Shown here one piece after another: positions 1-9,156 of a stretch of 64,000 nucleotides of DNA; the first letter of the stretch is position 1; the number at the start of each line of letters is the position of its first letter. The notes under the pieces were generated by a model. It saw only the letters and a program-made list of their open reading frames with translations. It was not told the origin of the DNA and searched no databases. The stretch comes from Asanoa sp. WMMD1127 (GTDB taxonomy: Bacteria; Actinomycetota; Actinomycetes; Mycobacteriales; Micromonosporaceae). The DNA lies in NCBI RefSeq assembly GCF_029626225.1, contig NZ_JARUBP010000001.1:620001-684000 (forward strand), in the 5' to 3' direction. The translations under genes and the position numbers were made by a program.

Positions 1-774
1 GTCACCCACTGGCACGCCGACCACCACGGTTTGGCGGGCGCGGTCCGCGAGGCGTCCGGCGCGTGGATCGGCATGCACGCCCTCGACGCCGCGGCCGTGA
101 AGGGGCGCAGCGACCCGGGCGAGTTCGTGGCGACCATCAGCGCCTGGGTACGCGAGCGCGGCGGCACCGACACCGACGTGGCCGAGACGGTCGGCTCGGT
201 CGACGACGCGCGAGCCCGCCGCGCCCTGGTCGACCCGGACCGGCTGATCGACGACGGCGACCGGCCGCTCGGCGCGGCGGCCGGCGTGCGCGCGGTGTGG
301 ACGCCCGGGCACACGGCGGGCCATCTCTGCTTCCACGACGAGCAGCGGCGGCTGCTGCTCGCCGGCGACCACGTGCTGCCGCGGATCAGCCCCAACATCA
401 CCCTCCACCCCGGACAGACGGCGGACCCCCTCGGCGACTTCCTCGGATCGCTCACCCGGACGGGTGACCTGCCGGTCGACGAGGTGCTGCCGGCCCACGA
501 GTACCGGTTCGCGGGCCTGCCGGACCGGATCGCCGCGCTGCGGGCCCACCACGCCGACCGCCTGGCCGAGCTGACCCGGGTGGTCGCCGCAGCCCCCGAT
601 GCCACCACGTGGGAGATCGCCGAGCGGCTCACCTGGTCGCGGCCGTGGGCGCAGGTGCAGGGCATGATGCGGCGGGCGGCGGTGGGCGAGACGTACGCCC
701 ATCTCGCGCACCTGGCGCGGTCCGGCGCGCTGCGCCGGGCGGGCGGCGAGGTCGACCATTGGTCGATAGCCTGA
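1..774 (+). CDS. MBL-fold metallo-hydrolase, 5' end outside window
   Basis: The frame is open from the first base, so the N-terminus lies upstream. The first visible residues read THWHADHHG, the HxHxDH zinc motif of the metallo-beta-lactamase fold. Further His ligands are seen in WTPGHTAGH, LLAGDHVLP and VLPAHEYRF. The last ~75 residues form a helical, winged-helix-like tail (TWEIAERLTWSRPW...), as in LACTB2-type or ring-cleavage-associated MBL hydrolases. Substrate cannot be deduced. It ends 4 bases before the VOC gene on the same strand. Confidence 0.85.
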   Translation, partial: VTHWHADHHGLAGAVREASGAWIGMHALDAAAVKGRSDPGEFVATISAWVRERGGTDTDVAETVGSVDDARARRALVDPDRLIDDGDRPLGAAAGVRAVWTPGHTAGHLCFHDEQRRLLLAGDHVLPRISPNITLHPGQTADPLGDFLGSLTRTGDLPVDEVLPAHEYRFAGLPDRIAALRAHHADRLAELTRVVAAAPDATTWEIAERLTWSRPWAQVQGMMRRAAVGETYAHLAHLARSGALRRAGGEVDHWSIA

Positions 775-778
775 CGCG

Positions 779-1192
779 ATGAACTGGACCCTGGAAGTCG
801 TCGTCGTGCCGGTCTCCGATGTGGACCGGGCGAAGGAGTTCTATTCCACGAAGTTGGGCTTCGCCGTCGACCACGACACGCAGGGGCCGGGCTTCCGCAT
901 CGTGCAGCTGACCCCGCCCGGCTCGGGTTGCTCGGTGGTCATCGGCTTCGGCGCCGTGCCCGACATGCCGCCCGGCTCGCTCAAGGGCCTGCAGCTGGTC
1001 GTCAACGACCTGGTCGCCGCCCGGGCCCAGCTCGTCGAGCGGGGTGTCGACGTCGGCGACATCGTCGTCTACGGCGCCAACGGCCCGCGGGCGCACGAGG
1101 AGGGCGACGACCTCAACAACGTCGGCTTCGTCAACTTCACCGACCCCGACGGCAACGCCTGGGCGGTGCAGCAGATCACGAACCGGTCCTGA
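779..1192 (+). CDS. VOC/glyoxalase-family protein (137 aa)
   Basis: A single-domain vicinal oxygen chelate protein with two beta-alpha-beta-beta-beta modules. The N-terminus WTLEVVVVPVSDVDRAKEFY and the C-terminus FTDPDGNAWAVQQ are typical of the family. Such proteins are lyases, dioxygenases or antibiotic-binding proteins; the sequence does not tell which. It starts 4 bases after the upstream MBL gene, so the two are probably co-transcribed. Its last 17 bases overlap the convergent DUF2071 gene. Confidence 0.85.
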   Translation: MNWTLEVVVVPVSDVDRAKEFYSTKLGFAVDHDTQGPGFRIVQLTPPGSGCSVVIGFGAVPDMPPGSLKGLQLVVNDLVAARAQLVERGVDVGDIVVYGANGPRAHEEGDDLNNVGFVNFTDPDGNAWAVQQITNRS

Positions 1193-1874
1193 CCCGGCGC
1201 CAGCCGCTGACCCGCACCAGCACGCCGGCCGAGGCGTGCGGAAGCGGGTCGCCGACGGGCGCCGGCAGGCCCGCCGCCTCGATCAGGTTCTGGTCGAGGT
1301 CGAGGAGCTCCGCCTCCCGCAGCGGCCACGGCCCGTGCTCCGCGTCGGCGGCCACCATCCCGCCGTCCCGCACGCTGTAGAGCCGGTGCCGGGCGGTCAG
1401 GAACGTGGCGAGCGCGTCCGGCTCCGGGATCGGGGCGCCGACCCGCACGGTGGCGTCGCAGCGCCGGCCGGGCTCGCGGTGCCGGCGGCAGCGGTAATGG
1501 TGCACCGGCCCGTCGACCCGCACGGACATGGCCGACCACACGTAGGGCAGCGAATAGGTGAGGTGGGCGACGACCACGGGGGCCAGCCGGTCGGCGTCGA
1601 GCGAGAAGAACCAGATGCCGGAGCGACCGTCGGGGCCGCGCACATAGGTGCGCACGTTGGTCTCCGGGAACCGCGACAGCCACGGCAGCGCCGGCACCCA
1701 GGGCGCCCGGATGCCGGCCATCACGAACGGCACGAGCCCGACCCAGGCGTCACCGTCGTGGGTCTCGACGGTGAGCCCGCGCGGCAACAGCGCCTGGACG
1801 TCGGCGGCCGGGTAGCGCCAGTGCAGGAACGTCAGGTCCCGCCACGTCTGGAACATGACCGGACGCTCGACCAC
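1176..1874 (-). CDS. DUF2071 (YqjF-like) family protein
   Basis: Recognised from MFQTWRDLTFLHWRYPAADVQ near the N-terminus, LLPRGLTVETHDG, and the later RFPETNVRTYVR and GIWFFSLDAD segments, all typical of DUF2071. The biochemical role is unknown. The GTG start at 1874 is chosen because GGAG lies 6 bases upstream; the frame stays open to an ATG at 1931. Convergent with the VOC gene, and divergent from the alkyl sulfatase with under 70 bases between starts. Confidence 0.8.
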   Translation of the reverse strand: MVERPVMFQTWRDLTFLHWRYPAADVQALLPRGLTVETHDGDAWVGLVPFVMAGIRAPWVPALPWLSRFPETNVRTYVRGPDGRSGIWFFSLDADRLAPVVVAHLTYSLPYVWSAMSVRVDGPVHHYRCRRHREPGRRCDATVRVGAPIPEPDALATFLTARHRLYSVRDGGMVAADAEHGPWPLREAELLDLDQNLIEAAGLPAPVGDPLPHASAGVLVRVSGWRRVRTGS

Positions 1875-1942
1875 CGGCGACTCCTGCACTCCCCCACCGT
1901 ACGACCCAGGCTGATCCGAGACTTGGACCAAGTTCGCCCCTG

Positions 1943-3793
1943 ATGTCGGTAAGGTCGGGTTTCGTGGACGCCGACTACCCGTACGACGATCAACGGGATT
2001 TCGCCAACGCCCGCCGCGGACGATTGGCCGCGCTGGACCCGGCGGTGGTCCATGGTGCCGACGGCGCGGTCGTGTGGGACAACGACTCCTACGCGTTCCT
2101 GGCCGGCGAGCGGCCCGACACCGTGCACCCGAGCCTGTGGCGGCAGTCGTCGCTGGTCGTCGAGCACGGTCTGTTCGAGGTCGTCGACGGCATCTACCAG
2201 GTGCGTGGCCTGGACCTGTCGAACGTGACCTTCGTGGAGGGTGACTCCGGGGTCATCGTCATCGATCCACTGATCTCGGTCGAGACGGCGGTCGCCGCCC
2301 TGCGGTTGTACCGGTCGCAGCGCGGCGACCGGCCGGTGAGCGCCGTGATTTACACCCACAGCCACGTCGACCACTTCGGCGGGGTCAGGGGCGTCGTCAC
2401 GCAGGACGACGTCGACTCCGGCCGCGTGCCGGTCATCGCCCCGGCGGGCTTCCTCGAGCACGCCATCGCGGAGAACGTCTACGCCGGTGTGGCGATGGCC
2501 CGGCGGGCCGGTTACATGTACGGCGCCGCGCTTCCCCGCAACCCGCGCGGCGGCGTCGGCGCGGGGCTCGGCCAGACCACCTCGACGGGGACCGTCAGCC
2601 TGATCCCGCCGACGGTGGACGTCACCCACACCGGTCAGGAGCTGACGGTCGACGGCGTGCGCATGGTCTTCCAACTGGCGCCCGACTCCGAGGCGCCCGC
2701 CGAGATGCACTTCCTGTTCCCGGACCGGCGGGCGCTGTGCATGGCCGAGAACGCCACCCACACGTTGCACAACCTGCTCACCCTGCGCGGCGCGGTGGTC
2801 CGCGACCCGCACGAGTGGGCCGGCCACCTGACCCGGGCCATCGAGATGTTCGCCGGGCAGGCCGACGTGCTGTTCGCGTCGCACCACTGGCCCACGTGGG
2901 GCGCGGACGACATCGGCGAGTTCCTGGGGCTGCAGCGCGACCTCTACGCGTACCAGCATGACCAGACCGTCCGGCTGATGAACCGGGGCGCCACCGGCAT
3001 CGAGATCGCCGAGCTGCTCGAACTGCCACCGGCGCTGCGCGCGGCCTGGCACACACACGGCTACTACGGATCGATCAGCCACAACGTCAAGGCCATCTAC
3101 CAGCGTTACCTCGGCTGGTACGACGGCAACCCGGCCCGACTGTGGCAGCACCCGCCGCAGGCGGCCGCCCACCGCTACGTCGAGTTCATGGGCGGCGCCG
3201 ACGCGGTCGTCGAGAAGGCCCGCCGCTGCGCCGACGAGGGCGACCTGCGCTGGGCGGCGCAGGTCCTCGACCACGTCGTCTTCGCCCAGCCCGACCACGC
3301 GGCCGGCCGGTCGCTGCTCGCCGACGTGCTCGAGCGCCTCGGGTTCGGCTGCGAGAACGGCACCTGGCGCAACAGCTACCTGTCGGGCGCGGTCGAGCTG
3401 CGGGACGGCAACTTCGGTACGCCGACCGCGACCTCGTCACCCGACATGGCCGCGCAACTGCCGCCGCGGATGCTCTTCGACGCGGTCGCGGTGCGGGTGG
3501 ACGGACCGCGAGCCTGGGCCCTCGACCTGGCTCTGCGCTGGCACTTCCCCGACCACGGCGAGTCGTATCGCACCACCCTGCGCAACGGCGTCTTCACCGC
3601 CGTCCAGGACGGCGCCGGCGACGTAGGCGTGACGTTGACGGTTCCCCGCGCCGCCCTGGTGCACCTCGCCACCGCGGACTTCGACGGTGCCGCTGGCGCC
3701 GGCATGACCCTCGACGGCGACCGGGAGGTCCTCCGGCAGCTCGCCGGCGTGCTGGACCCGGGAGACCCCCGGTTCGCCATCGTCGAGCCGTGA
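1943..3793 (+). CDS. Type III (SdsA1/BDS1-like) alkyl sulfatase
   Basis: A 616-aa MBL-fold sulfatase that hydrolyses primary alkyl sulfates such as SDS to alcohol and sulfate. The binuclear zinc motif THSHVDH is at about residues 138-144, and MAENATHTLHNL is the second metal-site signature. After the catalytic domain come an alkyl-sulfatase dimerisation region (~330-470) and a C-terminal SCP2-like lipid-binding domain (~490-616), the usual order and size. No signal peptide is evident, unlike secreted Pseudomonas SdsA1. A GTG at 1964 is an alternative start. It abuts the convergent epoxide hydrolase with no spacer. Confidence 0.92.
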   Translation: MSVRSGFVDADYPYDDQRDFANARRGRLAALDPAVVHGADGAVVWDNDSYAFLAGERPDTVHPSLWRQSSLVVEHGLFEVVDGIYQVRGLDLSNVTFVEGDSGVIVIDPLISVETAVAALRLYRSQRGDRPVSAVIYTHSHVDHFGGVRGVVTQDDVDSGRVPVIAPAGFLEHAIAENVYAGVAMARRAGYMYGAALPRNPRGGVGAGLGQTTSTGTVSLIPPTVDVTHTGQELTVDGVRMVFQLAPDSEAPAEMHFLFPDRRALCMAENATHTLHNLLTLRGAVVRDPHEWAGHLTRAIEMFAGQADVLFASHHWPTWGADDIGEFLGLQRDLYAYQHDQTVRLMNRGATGIEIAELLELPPALRAAWHTHGYYGSISHNVKAIYQRYLGWYDGNPARLWQHPPQAAAHRYVEFMGGADAVVEKARRCADEGDLRWAAQVLDHVVFAQPDHAAGRSLLADVLERLGFGCENGTWRNSYLSGAVELRDGNFGTPTATSSPDMAAQLPPRMLFDAVAVRVDGPRAWALDLALRWHFPDHGESYRTTLRNGVFTAVQDGAGDVGVTLTVPRAALVHLATADFDGAAGAGMTLDGDREVLRQLAGVLDPGDPRFAIVEP

Positions 3794-4999
3794 TCAGGCG
3801 GCCCGCATCGGGGCGAACGCGGCGCGCATCTCGGCCGCGAACACGTCGGGCTCCTCCCACGCGGCGAAGTGACCGCCGCGGTCCGCCTCGTTGAAGTAGG
3901 CGGGATCGGGATAGACCGTCTCGACCCAGCTGCGCGGCGAGGCCCAGATCTCGCCCGGGAAGGTCGTGAAGCCTACCGGCACCCGGACCGGCGGTGGCGG
4001 CTGGCCGGACGCGGTCGCGGCCGCGAGGAACCGGCCGAACTCCCAGTACCACCGGGCGGACGAGGCGCCCGTGCCCGTCAGCCAGTACAAGGTGATGTTG
4101 TCCACGACCGTGTCCCGCGTGAGCCCACCCACCGGGTCGTCGTCGACGAACGCGCTCGCCATCTTGTAGTAGCTGTCCGTGTCGTGGTCGAGCATCCAGG
4201 CCGCCAGCCCGACCGGCGAGTCCAGCAGTGAGTAGCCGATCGTCTGTGGTCGCGTCGACTGCTCCAGGAAGTAGCCGAAGCCGTCCGTCGTGAACGTCTC
4301 GAGCGCGTCGTGCGCGACTTGCTCCTCTTTGGACTCGTTCGGGAGCATGTCCTTGATGCCGATCGCGCCGGCCAACAGGCTGACGTGGATGCCGAGCAGG
4401 CCGTCGGGCGCCTGGCGACCCAGCGCGTCGGTGACGGCGGCGCCCACGTCGCCGCCCTGGGCCACGTAACGCGGGTAGCCGAGCCGGCTCATCAGCTCCG
4501 CCCACGCACGCGCGATGCGACCGTTCTCCCAGCCGAGCTCGGTCGGTTCGCCCGAGAACCCGTAGCCCGGCAGCGACGGCAGCACCAGGTGGAAGGCGTC
4601 CTCCGCCCGTCCGCCGTGCGCCGTCGGGTCGGTGAGCGGGCCGACCACCCCGAGGAGCTCGGCCACCGAGCCGGGCCAGCCATGCGTCATGATCAGCGGC
4701 AGCGCGTCCTCGTGTTTGGACCGCACATGGACGAAGTGGACGTCGACGCCGTCGATCTCGGTCATGTACTGCGGCAGCGCGTTGAGCTTCGCCTCGAACG
4801 CGCGCCAGTCGTGGTCGTCGACCCAGTAGCGGGCCAGTTCCCGCACCGTCTCCAGTTGGACTCCCTGGGAGCGGTCGGTGACCAGCTCCTTGGTGGGCCA
4901 TCGGGTGGCGGAGATCCGGCCGCGCAGGTCGGTGAGTGATTCCTCCGGCGTGTCGAGCCGGAAGGCGTGAATTCCATTGTCGCTGGTCAAGTTCTTCAC
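3794..4999 (-). CDS. Epoxide hydrolase, alpha/beta-hydrolase with EHN N-terminal domain
   Basis: 401 aa, close to the length of microsomal-type epoxide hydrolases. The N-terminal EHN segment (~11-120) contains RWPTKE and WRAFEAKLNALPQY. HGWPGS at 106-111 forms the oxyanion hole, D184 in QGGDVGA is the predicted nucleophile, and H377 in RGGHFAAWEEP is the general base. It opens epoxides to diols; whether it detoxifies or acts in secondary metabolism is unclear. It diverges from kup across about 235 bases that contain two TTGACG hexamers 11 bases apart (5155 and 5166). Confidence 0.9.
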   Translation of the reverse strand: MKNLTSDNGIHAFRLDTPEESLTDLRGRISATRWPTKELVTDRSQGVQLETVRELARYWVDDHDWRAFEAKLNALPQYMTEIDGVDVHFVHVRSKHEDALPLIMTHGWPGSVAELLGVVGPLTDPTAHGGRAEDAFHLVLPSLPGYGFSGEPTELGWENGRIARAWAELMSRLGYPRYVAQGGDVGAAVTDALGRQAPDGLLGIHVSLLAGAIGIKDMLPNESKEEQVAHDALETFTTDGFGYFLEQSTRPQTIGYSLLDSPVGLAAWMLDHDTDSYYKMASAFVDDDPVGGLTRDTVVDNITLYWLTGTGASSARWYWEFGRFLAAATASGQPPPPVRVPVGFTTFPGEIWASPRSWVETVYPDPAYFNEADRGGHFAAWEEPDVFAAEMRAAFAPMRAA

Positions 5000-5234
5000 C
5001 TGCCAGGTGTCGACCAGCGCCGGAGCGCCGGCGGATGGTCGGTCGTCGGCCCGGGTTGACGGGCCCGAGCCGGACCGGCTGGCATCCGATCATTGTCACA
5101 CCACTCGCCGCTCGGCGGAGCGAAACGCCTCCGAAGCCAGCCGTTGGATGAGTCTTGACGCTTCCTTGACGCGGTGACCCGGGACCCGACCGGCAGGATG
5201 GACGGCGGTGTCGCGATCTCGAGAGGGCTCCCAG

Positions 5235-7166
5235 GTGCAGACAGATACTCGCCCGGCCGCGTCGCGCGGCGGACGCGACGTCGTCCGGGCGGCGGTCGTG
5301 GTCGGCGCGCTCGGGGTCGTCTTCGGCGACATCGGGACCAGCCCGCTCTACGCGCTCCAGACCGTGTTCAACCCGGCCGACCCGCATCCGGTGCCGGTCA
5401 ATGACGAAAACCTGTACGGCGTCGTCTCACTGGTGTTCTGGGCCGTCATGCTCATCGTCACCCTCACCTACGTGACGCTGGTGATGCGGGTCAGCAACCA
5501 GGGCGAGGGCGGCATCATGGCCCTGATCACCCTGTTGCGCCGGTTGACCGACGGACGGGCCCGCCGGCGGGCGCTGGTCCTGGCCGGGCTCGGCGTGTTC
5601 GGCGCGGCGTTGTTCTTCGGCGACAGCATGATCACGCCAGCGATCTCCGTGCTCTCCGCGATCGAAGGACTGGAGGTCGTGCAGCCCGGCCTCGCCGACG
5701 CGGTCGTCCCGGTCACCGCGGTCATCATCGTGCTGCTCTTCCTCGTCCAGCGCCAAGGCACGGCCGTGGTCGGGCGGTTCTTCGGCCCGGTGATGATCAC
5801 CTGGTTCCTGGCGATCGGCGCGTGCGGCATCGGCGGGATCATCCAGAACCCGGCCATCCTGCGGGCACTGTCCCCGACGTACGCCCTCGGTTTCCTGTTC
5901 GGGCACTTCCATATCGCGTTCTATGCGCTCGCGGCCGTGGTGCTGGCGGTCACCGGGGCCGAGGCGCTCTACGCGGACATGGGTCACTTCGGGCGGCGGG
6001 CGATCACCCGCGGCTGGCTCCTGCTCGTGCTGCCCGCCTGCATGCTCAGCTACTTCGGCCAGGGCGCGTTGATCCTCGACGACCAGAACGCGATCAGCAG
6101 CCCGTTCTTCCTGCTGACGCCGGGCTGGGCCCGCCTGCCGATGGTGGTGCTCGCCACGGCGGCGACGGTCATCGCGTCGCAGGCCGTCATCACCGGCGCC
6201 TTCTCGGTGGCGAGCCAGGCCGCTCAACTCGGCTACCTGCCCCGGTTGCGCATCGCCCACACGTCGGCGTCGACGATCGGCCAGATCTACGTGCCGTGGA
6301 TCAACTGGCTGCTGATGGTCTCGGTGCTGACCCTGGTATTCGCGTTCCGCTCCTCGGCCGCTCTCGCGTACGCCTATGGCATGGCCGTGGTCGGCACCAT
6401 CACCATCACCACGCTGCTGTTCTTCTATCTCGCCCACGTCCGCTTCAGGACTCCATTGTGGATAGCGGTGACCGGCGCCAGCATCCTGTTGGCGATCGAC
6501 CTGTTGTTCCTGGCGGCCAACCTCACCAAGCTGCTGCACGGCGCGTGGCTGCCGCTGCTGATCGGGCTGACCGCGTTCACGGTGATGACGACCTGGCAGC
6601 GGGGTCGCCAGGTGGTCACCGGCGAGCGGGCGCGCGCCGAGGGTTCGCTGCGAGCCCTGGTCACCTACCTGCACAGCCACGCCGGTGGGCTCACCCGGGT
6701 GCCCGGCACCGCCGTCTTCCTCAACCGCGGCAAGGAGACCACGCCGCTGGCGCTGCGGGCCAACGTCGAGCACAACCACGTGCTCCACCGGCACGTGGTG
6801 ATTCTCTCGATCGAGACCGAGACCGTGCCGTACGTGCCTGACAGCGAACGCATCGAGGTCGACGACCTGGGTTTCGCGGAGGACGGGATCGTGCACGTCA
6901 TCGCCCGGTACGGCTACATCGAGACGCCGAACGTGCCCGCCGCGCTCGCGCTGCTCGAGCCGGACAGCACGGAGGGCGTGCTCGACCTCGACGACGCGTC
7001 GTACTTCCTGTCGAAGATCGAACTGACCCGCGGCGACGCGCCGACGATGGCTGCCTGGCGCAAGCGGCTGTTCATCGCCACCTCCTACGTCACGGCGGAC
7101 GCCGCCGAGTACTTCGGCCTGCCGCGCGACCGCACGGTCATCATGGGCTCCCGCATCGCGGTCTGA
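5235..7166 (+). CDS. kup: Kup-family potassium uptake permease
   Basis: About 643 aa with roughly 12 membrane segments in the first 450 residues and a soluble C-terminal domain, the Kup/HAK/KT layout. GDIGTSPLYA at 31-40 is the family signature in the first helix. It imports K+ with protons. The GTG at 5235 is preferred because GAGAGGG lies 7 bases upstream; the frame is open from a GTG at 5208. I looked for a c-di-AMP (ydaO) riboswitch upstream and saw none. A monocistronic unit. Confidence 0.93.
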   Translation: MQTDTRPAASRGGRDVVRAAVVVGALGVVFGDIGTSPLYALQTVFNPADPHPVPVNDENLYGVVSLVFWAVMLIVTLTYVTLVMRVSNQGEGGIMALITLLRRLTDGRARRRALVLAGLGVFGAALFFGDSMITPAISVLSAIEGLEVVQPGLADAVVPVTAVIIVLLFLVQRQGTAVVGRFFGPVMITWFLAIGACGIGGIIQNPAILRALSPTYALGFLFGHFHIAFYALAAVVLAVTGAEALYADMGHFGRRAITRGWLLLVLPACMLSYFGQGALILDDQNAISSPFFLLTPGWARLPMVVLATAATVIASQAVITGAFSVASQAAQLGYLPRLRIAHTSASTIGQIYVPWINWLLMVSVLTLVFAFRSSAALAYAYGMAVVGTITITTLLFFYLAHVRFRTPLWIAVTGASILLAIDLLFLAANLTKLLHGAWLPLLIGLTAFTVMTTWQRGRQVVTGERARAEGSLRALVTYLHSHAGGLTRVPGTAVFLNRGKETTPLALRANVEHNHVLHRHVVILSIETETVPYVPDSERIEVDDLGFAEDGIVHVIARYGYIETPNVPAALALLEPDSTEGVLDLDDASYFLSKIELTRGDAPTMAAWRKRLFIATSYVTADAAEYFGLPRDRTVIMGSRIAV

Positions 7167-7174
7167 GCCCGCCG

Positions 7175-7579
7175 TCACCGCTGCCGCGCCCCCGCGGCAT
7201 CGAGATGCCCCACCGACTCAGCGACGAACGCCGGCGCGTCGCCCTCGTCAGCCAGCGCCGAGATGTCGAGCAGCTGGGACAGCGGCGCGAGGGCGCTCGG
7301 GATGACCCAGTAGTAGACCCAGGTGCCGCGGCGCTCACAGTCGATCAGCCCGGCCTCACGCAGCACGCGCAGGTGATGCGAGATCGTCGGGCCCTTGACC
7401 TGGAAGGCGTCGGTGAGGTCGCAGACGCAGATCTCCCCGCCGGCCCGCGCCGCGATCATCGACAGCAACCGTAGGCGCACGGGGTCGCCGAGCGCCTTGA
7501 AGGCCTTGGCCAGATCGGCGGCGCCCGCCTCACTCAGGGGTTCACGGACCATCGGCGCACAGCAGGCTTGCGTACTCAC
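7175..7579 (-). CDS. arsR: ArsR/SmtB arsenite-responsive repressor
   Basis: 134 aa winged-helix repressor. The metalloid site EICVCDL places C51 and C53 at the start of the DNA-binding region, as in classical E. coli-type ArsR. An extra Cys pair (C6, C7) at the N-terminus could add a ligand. The recognition helix is GPTISHHLRVLREAGL. It lies 74 bases from, and divergent to, arsM, with duplicated candidate operators between them, so it most likely represses arsM and itself until As(III) binds. Confidence 0.92.
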   Translation of the reverse strand: MSTQACCAPMVREPLSEAGAADLAKAFKALGDPVRLRLLSMIAARAGGEICVCDLTDAFQVKGPTISHHLRVLREAGLIDCERRGTWVYYWVIPSALAPLSQLLDISALADEGDAPAFVAESVGHLDAAGARQR

Positions 7580-7588
7580 CGGACTATC

Positions 7589-7642
7589 TTGACAACTGTC
7601 GAATCAGCGTGCAAGTCTCTGCCTTGACGGTTATCGAATCAG
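7589..7642. promoter_or_regulatory. Duplicated candidate ArsR operator between arsR and arsM
   Basis: Two 19-base direct repeats, TTGACAACTGTCGAATCAG (7589-7607) and TTGACGGTTATCGAATCAG (7624-7642), start 35 bases apart and agree at 14 positions. The first contains a near-palindrome, TTGACA-AC-TGTCgAA. The second ends in the arsM ribosome binding site (AGGAGGT, 7641-7647), so a protein bound there would also block translation initiation. ArsR binding is inferred from position. Confidence 0.6.
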
Positions 7643-7653
7643 GAGGTGCTGAG

Positions 7654-8409
7654 ATGGCAACGGGGTACGAGACGCCGGTGACCCGTGAGGACGTCCGCGA
7701 CCGCTACGCGGCGGCCGCGTTGAAGGTGCTCGACCAGGCCGGCTGCTGCGGTGGTGGTGGCGACGGTTGCTGCGGGCCTGCGGAGGACGAGGGCCTGTAT
7801 TCCGCCGACGAGCGTGCGGAGCTGCCGCGCGCGGCCGTGGAGGCGAGCCTCGGGTGCGGCAACCCACTGATGGTGGCCGACCTGCACGAGGGCGAGACGG
7901 TGCTCGATCTGGGCTCCGGCGGTGGCATCGACGTGCTGCTGTCGGCCCGCCGGGTCGGCCCGAGCGGCAAGGCGTACGGCCTGGACATGACCGACGAGAT
8001 GCTCGAGCTGGCCCGCCGCAACGCCGCCGAGGCCGGTGCGACCAACGTCGAGTTCCTCCGCGGCCACATCGAGGACATCCCGCTGCCGCCCGCCAGCGTC
8101 GACGTGGTGATCTCCAACTGCGTGATCAACCTGTCGACCGACAAGCCGGCCGTGTTCGCCTCGACCTTCGCGGTGCTCAAGCCCGGCGGCCGCCTCGGCG
8201 TCTCGGACGTGGTCGCCGACGACAGCCTCACCCCACGCGAGCGCGCTGAGCGCGGCAACTGGGTGGGCTGCATCGCCGGCGCGCTCTCGTTCACCGAGTA
8301 CGAGCAGGGCCTGACCGCGGCCGGCTTCGTCGACGTGGAGATCACCCCCACCCACGAGGCGGCCGAGGGCATGCACTCGGCGATCGTCCGGGCTCGAAAG
8401 CCGCACTGA
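7654..8409 (+). CDS. arsM: Arsenite S-adenosylmethionine methyltransferase
   Basis: 251 aa class I methyltransferase that adds methyl groups to As(III), giving less toxic or volatile species. SAM motif I is VLDLGSGGGIDV (~83-94). The conserved Cys residues of ArsM are present: C68 (LGCGNP), C156 (SNCVINL) and C206 (GCIAGA). A glycine/cysteine-rich stretch CCGGGGDGCCG (31-41) matches the N-terminal Cys pair region of the family. The ATG at 7654 follows AGGAGGT by 6 bases. Divergent from arsR; convergent with the aquaporin gene of the ars operon. Confidence 0.93.
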   Translation: MATGYETPVTREDVRDRYAAAALKVLDQAGCCGGGGDGCCGPAEDEGLYSADERAELPRAAVEASLGCGNPLMVADLHEGETVLDLGSGGGIDVLLSARRVGPSGKAYGLDMTDEMLELARRNAAEAGATNVEFLRGHIEDIPLPPASVDVVISNCVINLSTDKPAVFASTFAVLKPGGRLGVSDVVADDSLTPRERAERGNWVGCIAGALSFTEYEQGLTAAGFVDVEITPTHEAAEGMHSAIVRARKPH

Positions 8410-8424
8410 CCGCACGCCGCGAGG

Positions 8425-9156
8425 TCAGCGATGGACAACGCCCGCGGCCGACGTGGGGACGGCGGGCGCGCCGCGGCCCGTCCGCCGTCCCTCGTCGGGA
8501 TAGAGCACGCACAGCGCCGCGACCCCCGCCACCAGACCGACCAGCTGTGCCACGACGAACCCTGGCACCGACGCCGGCGCGATGCCGGCGAAGGTGTCCG
8601 TGAGCGCGCGCCCGACGGTGACCGCCGGGTTGGCGAACGAGGTCGACGACGTGAACCAGTAGGCCGCACCGATGTAGGCGCCGACCGCCGCCGGTGTGAG
8701 CGACGCTCGGCCGGTGCGGGCGAGGGCGAAGACCAGCAACACCAGCCCGCCGGTCGCGACGACCTCACCCAACCACAGCGGCGCGCCGGCGCGTGCGTGC
8801 GTCGACACGGTGACGGCGGGCTGGTCGAACATGAGGTTGGCGAGCACACATCCCGCGCCCGCGCCGACGAGTTGCGCGACCACATAGCCGGCGAGCGCCG
8901 CCAGCCCGGAGCGGTCGCGCCGGCCGAGCCACCACTCCGCGAGGGAGACGACCGGGTTGAGGTGGGCGCCGGAGACGGGGCCGACCACGAGGATGATGAC
9001 CGCGAGCGCCAGCGCGGTGGCGATCGAGTTCGCCAACAGCTGCAGCCCGACATCCCCGGGCGACAGTCGGGCGGCCATGATGCCCGAGCCCACCACGGCC
9101 GTCACGAGCAGGCCCGTGCCGAGCGCTTCGGCGAACAGGCGCCGAGCCGGCCCCAT
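8425..9156 (-). CDS. aqpS: MIP/aquaporin channel, AqpS-like, in arsenic operon
   Basis: 243 aa with six membrane segments and the two half-helix motifs, HLNPVVS and FANPAVTVGR (an NPV/NPA pair). The second loop is followed by arginine, as in aquaporins. Its ATG overlaps the arsC stop as ATGA, so translation is coupled to arsenate reduction. In rhizobia AqpS releases As(III) formed by ArsC; the same role is inferred here because no ArsB or Acr3 is in the locus. A phosphate-unrelated glycerol or water channel is the alternative. Confidence 0.85.
   Translation of the reverse strand: MGPARRLFAEALGTGLLVTAVVGSGIMAARLSPGDVGLQLLANSIATALALAVIILVVGPVSGAHLNPVVSLAEWWLGRRDRSGLAALAGYVVAQLVGAGAGCVLANLMFDQPAVTVSTHARAGAPLWLGEVVATGGLVLLVFALARTGRASLTPAAVGAYIGAAYWFTSSTSFANPAVTVGRALTDTFAGIAPASVPGFVVAQLVGLVAGVAALCVLYPDEGRRTGRGAPAVPTSAAGVVHR

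Noticed and set aside
5000-5234. c-di-AMP riboswitch upstream of kup
   Set aside because: No conserved ydaO core is visible; only two TTGACG hexamers 11 bases apart stand out.
3594-5387. 597-aa minus-strand frame across the alkyl sulfatase end, epoxide hydrolase and kup start
   Set aside because: Arg/Pro/Gly-rich shadow of the real epoxide hydrolase frame; no family motif. Many similar long frames occur opposite real genes because of the high GC content.
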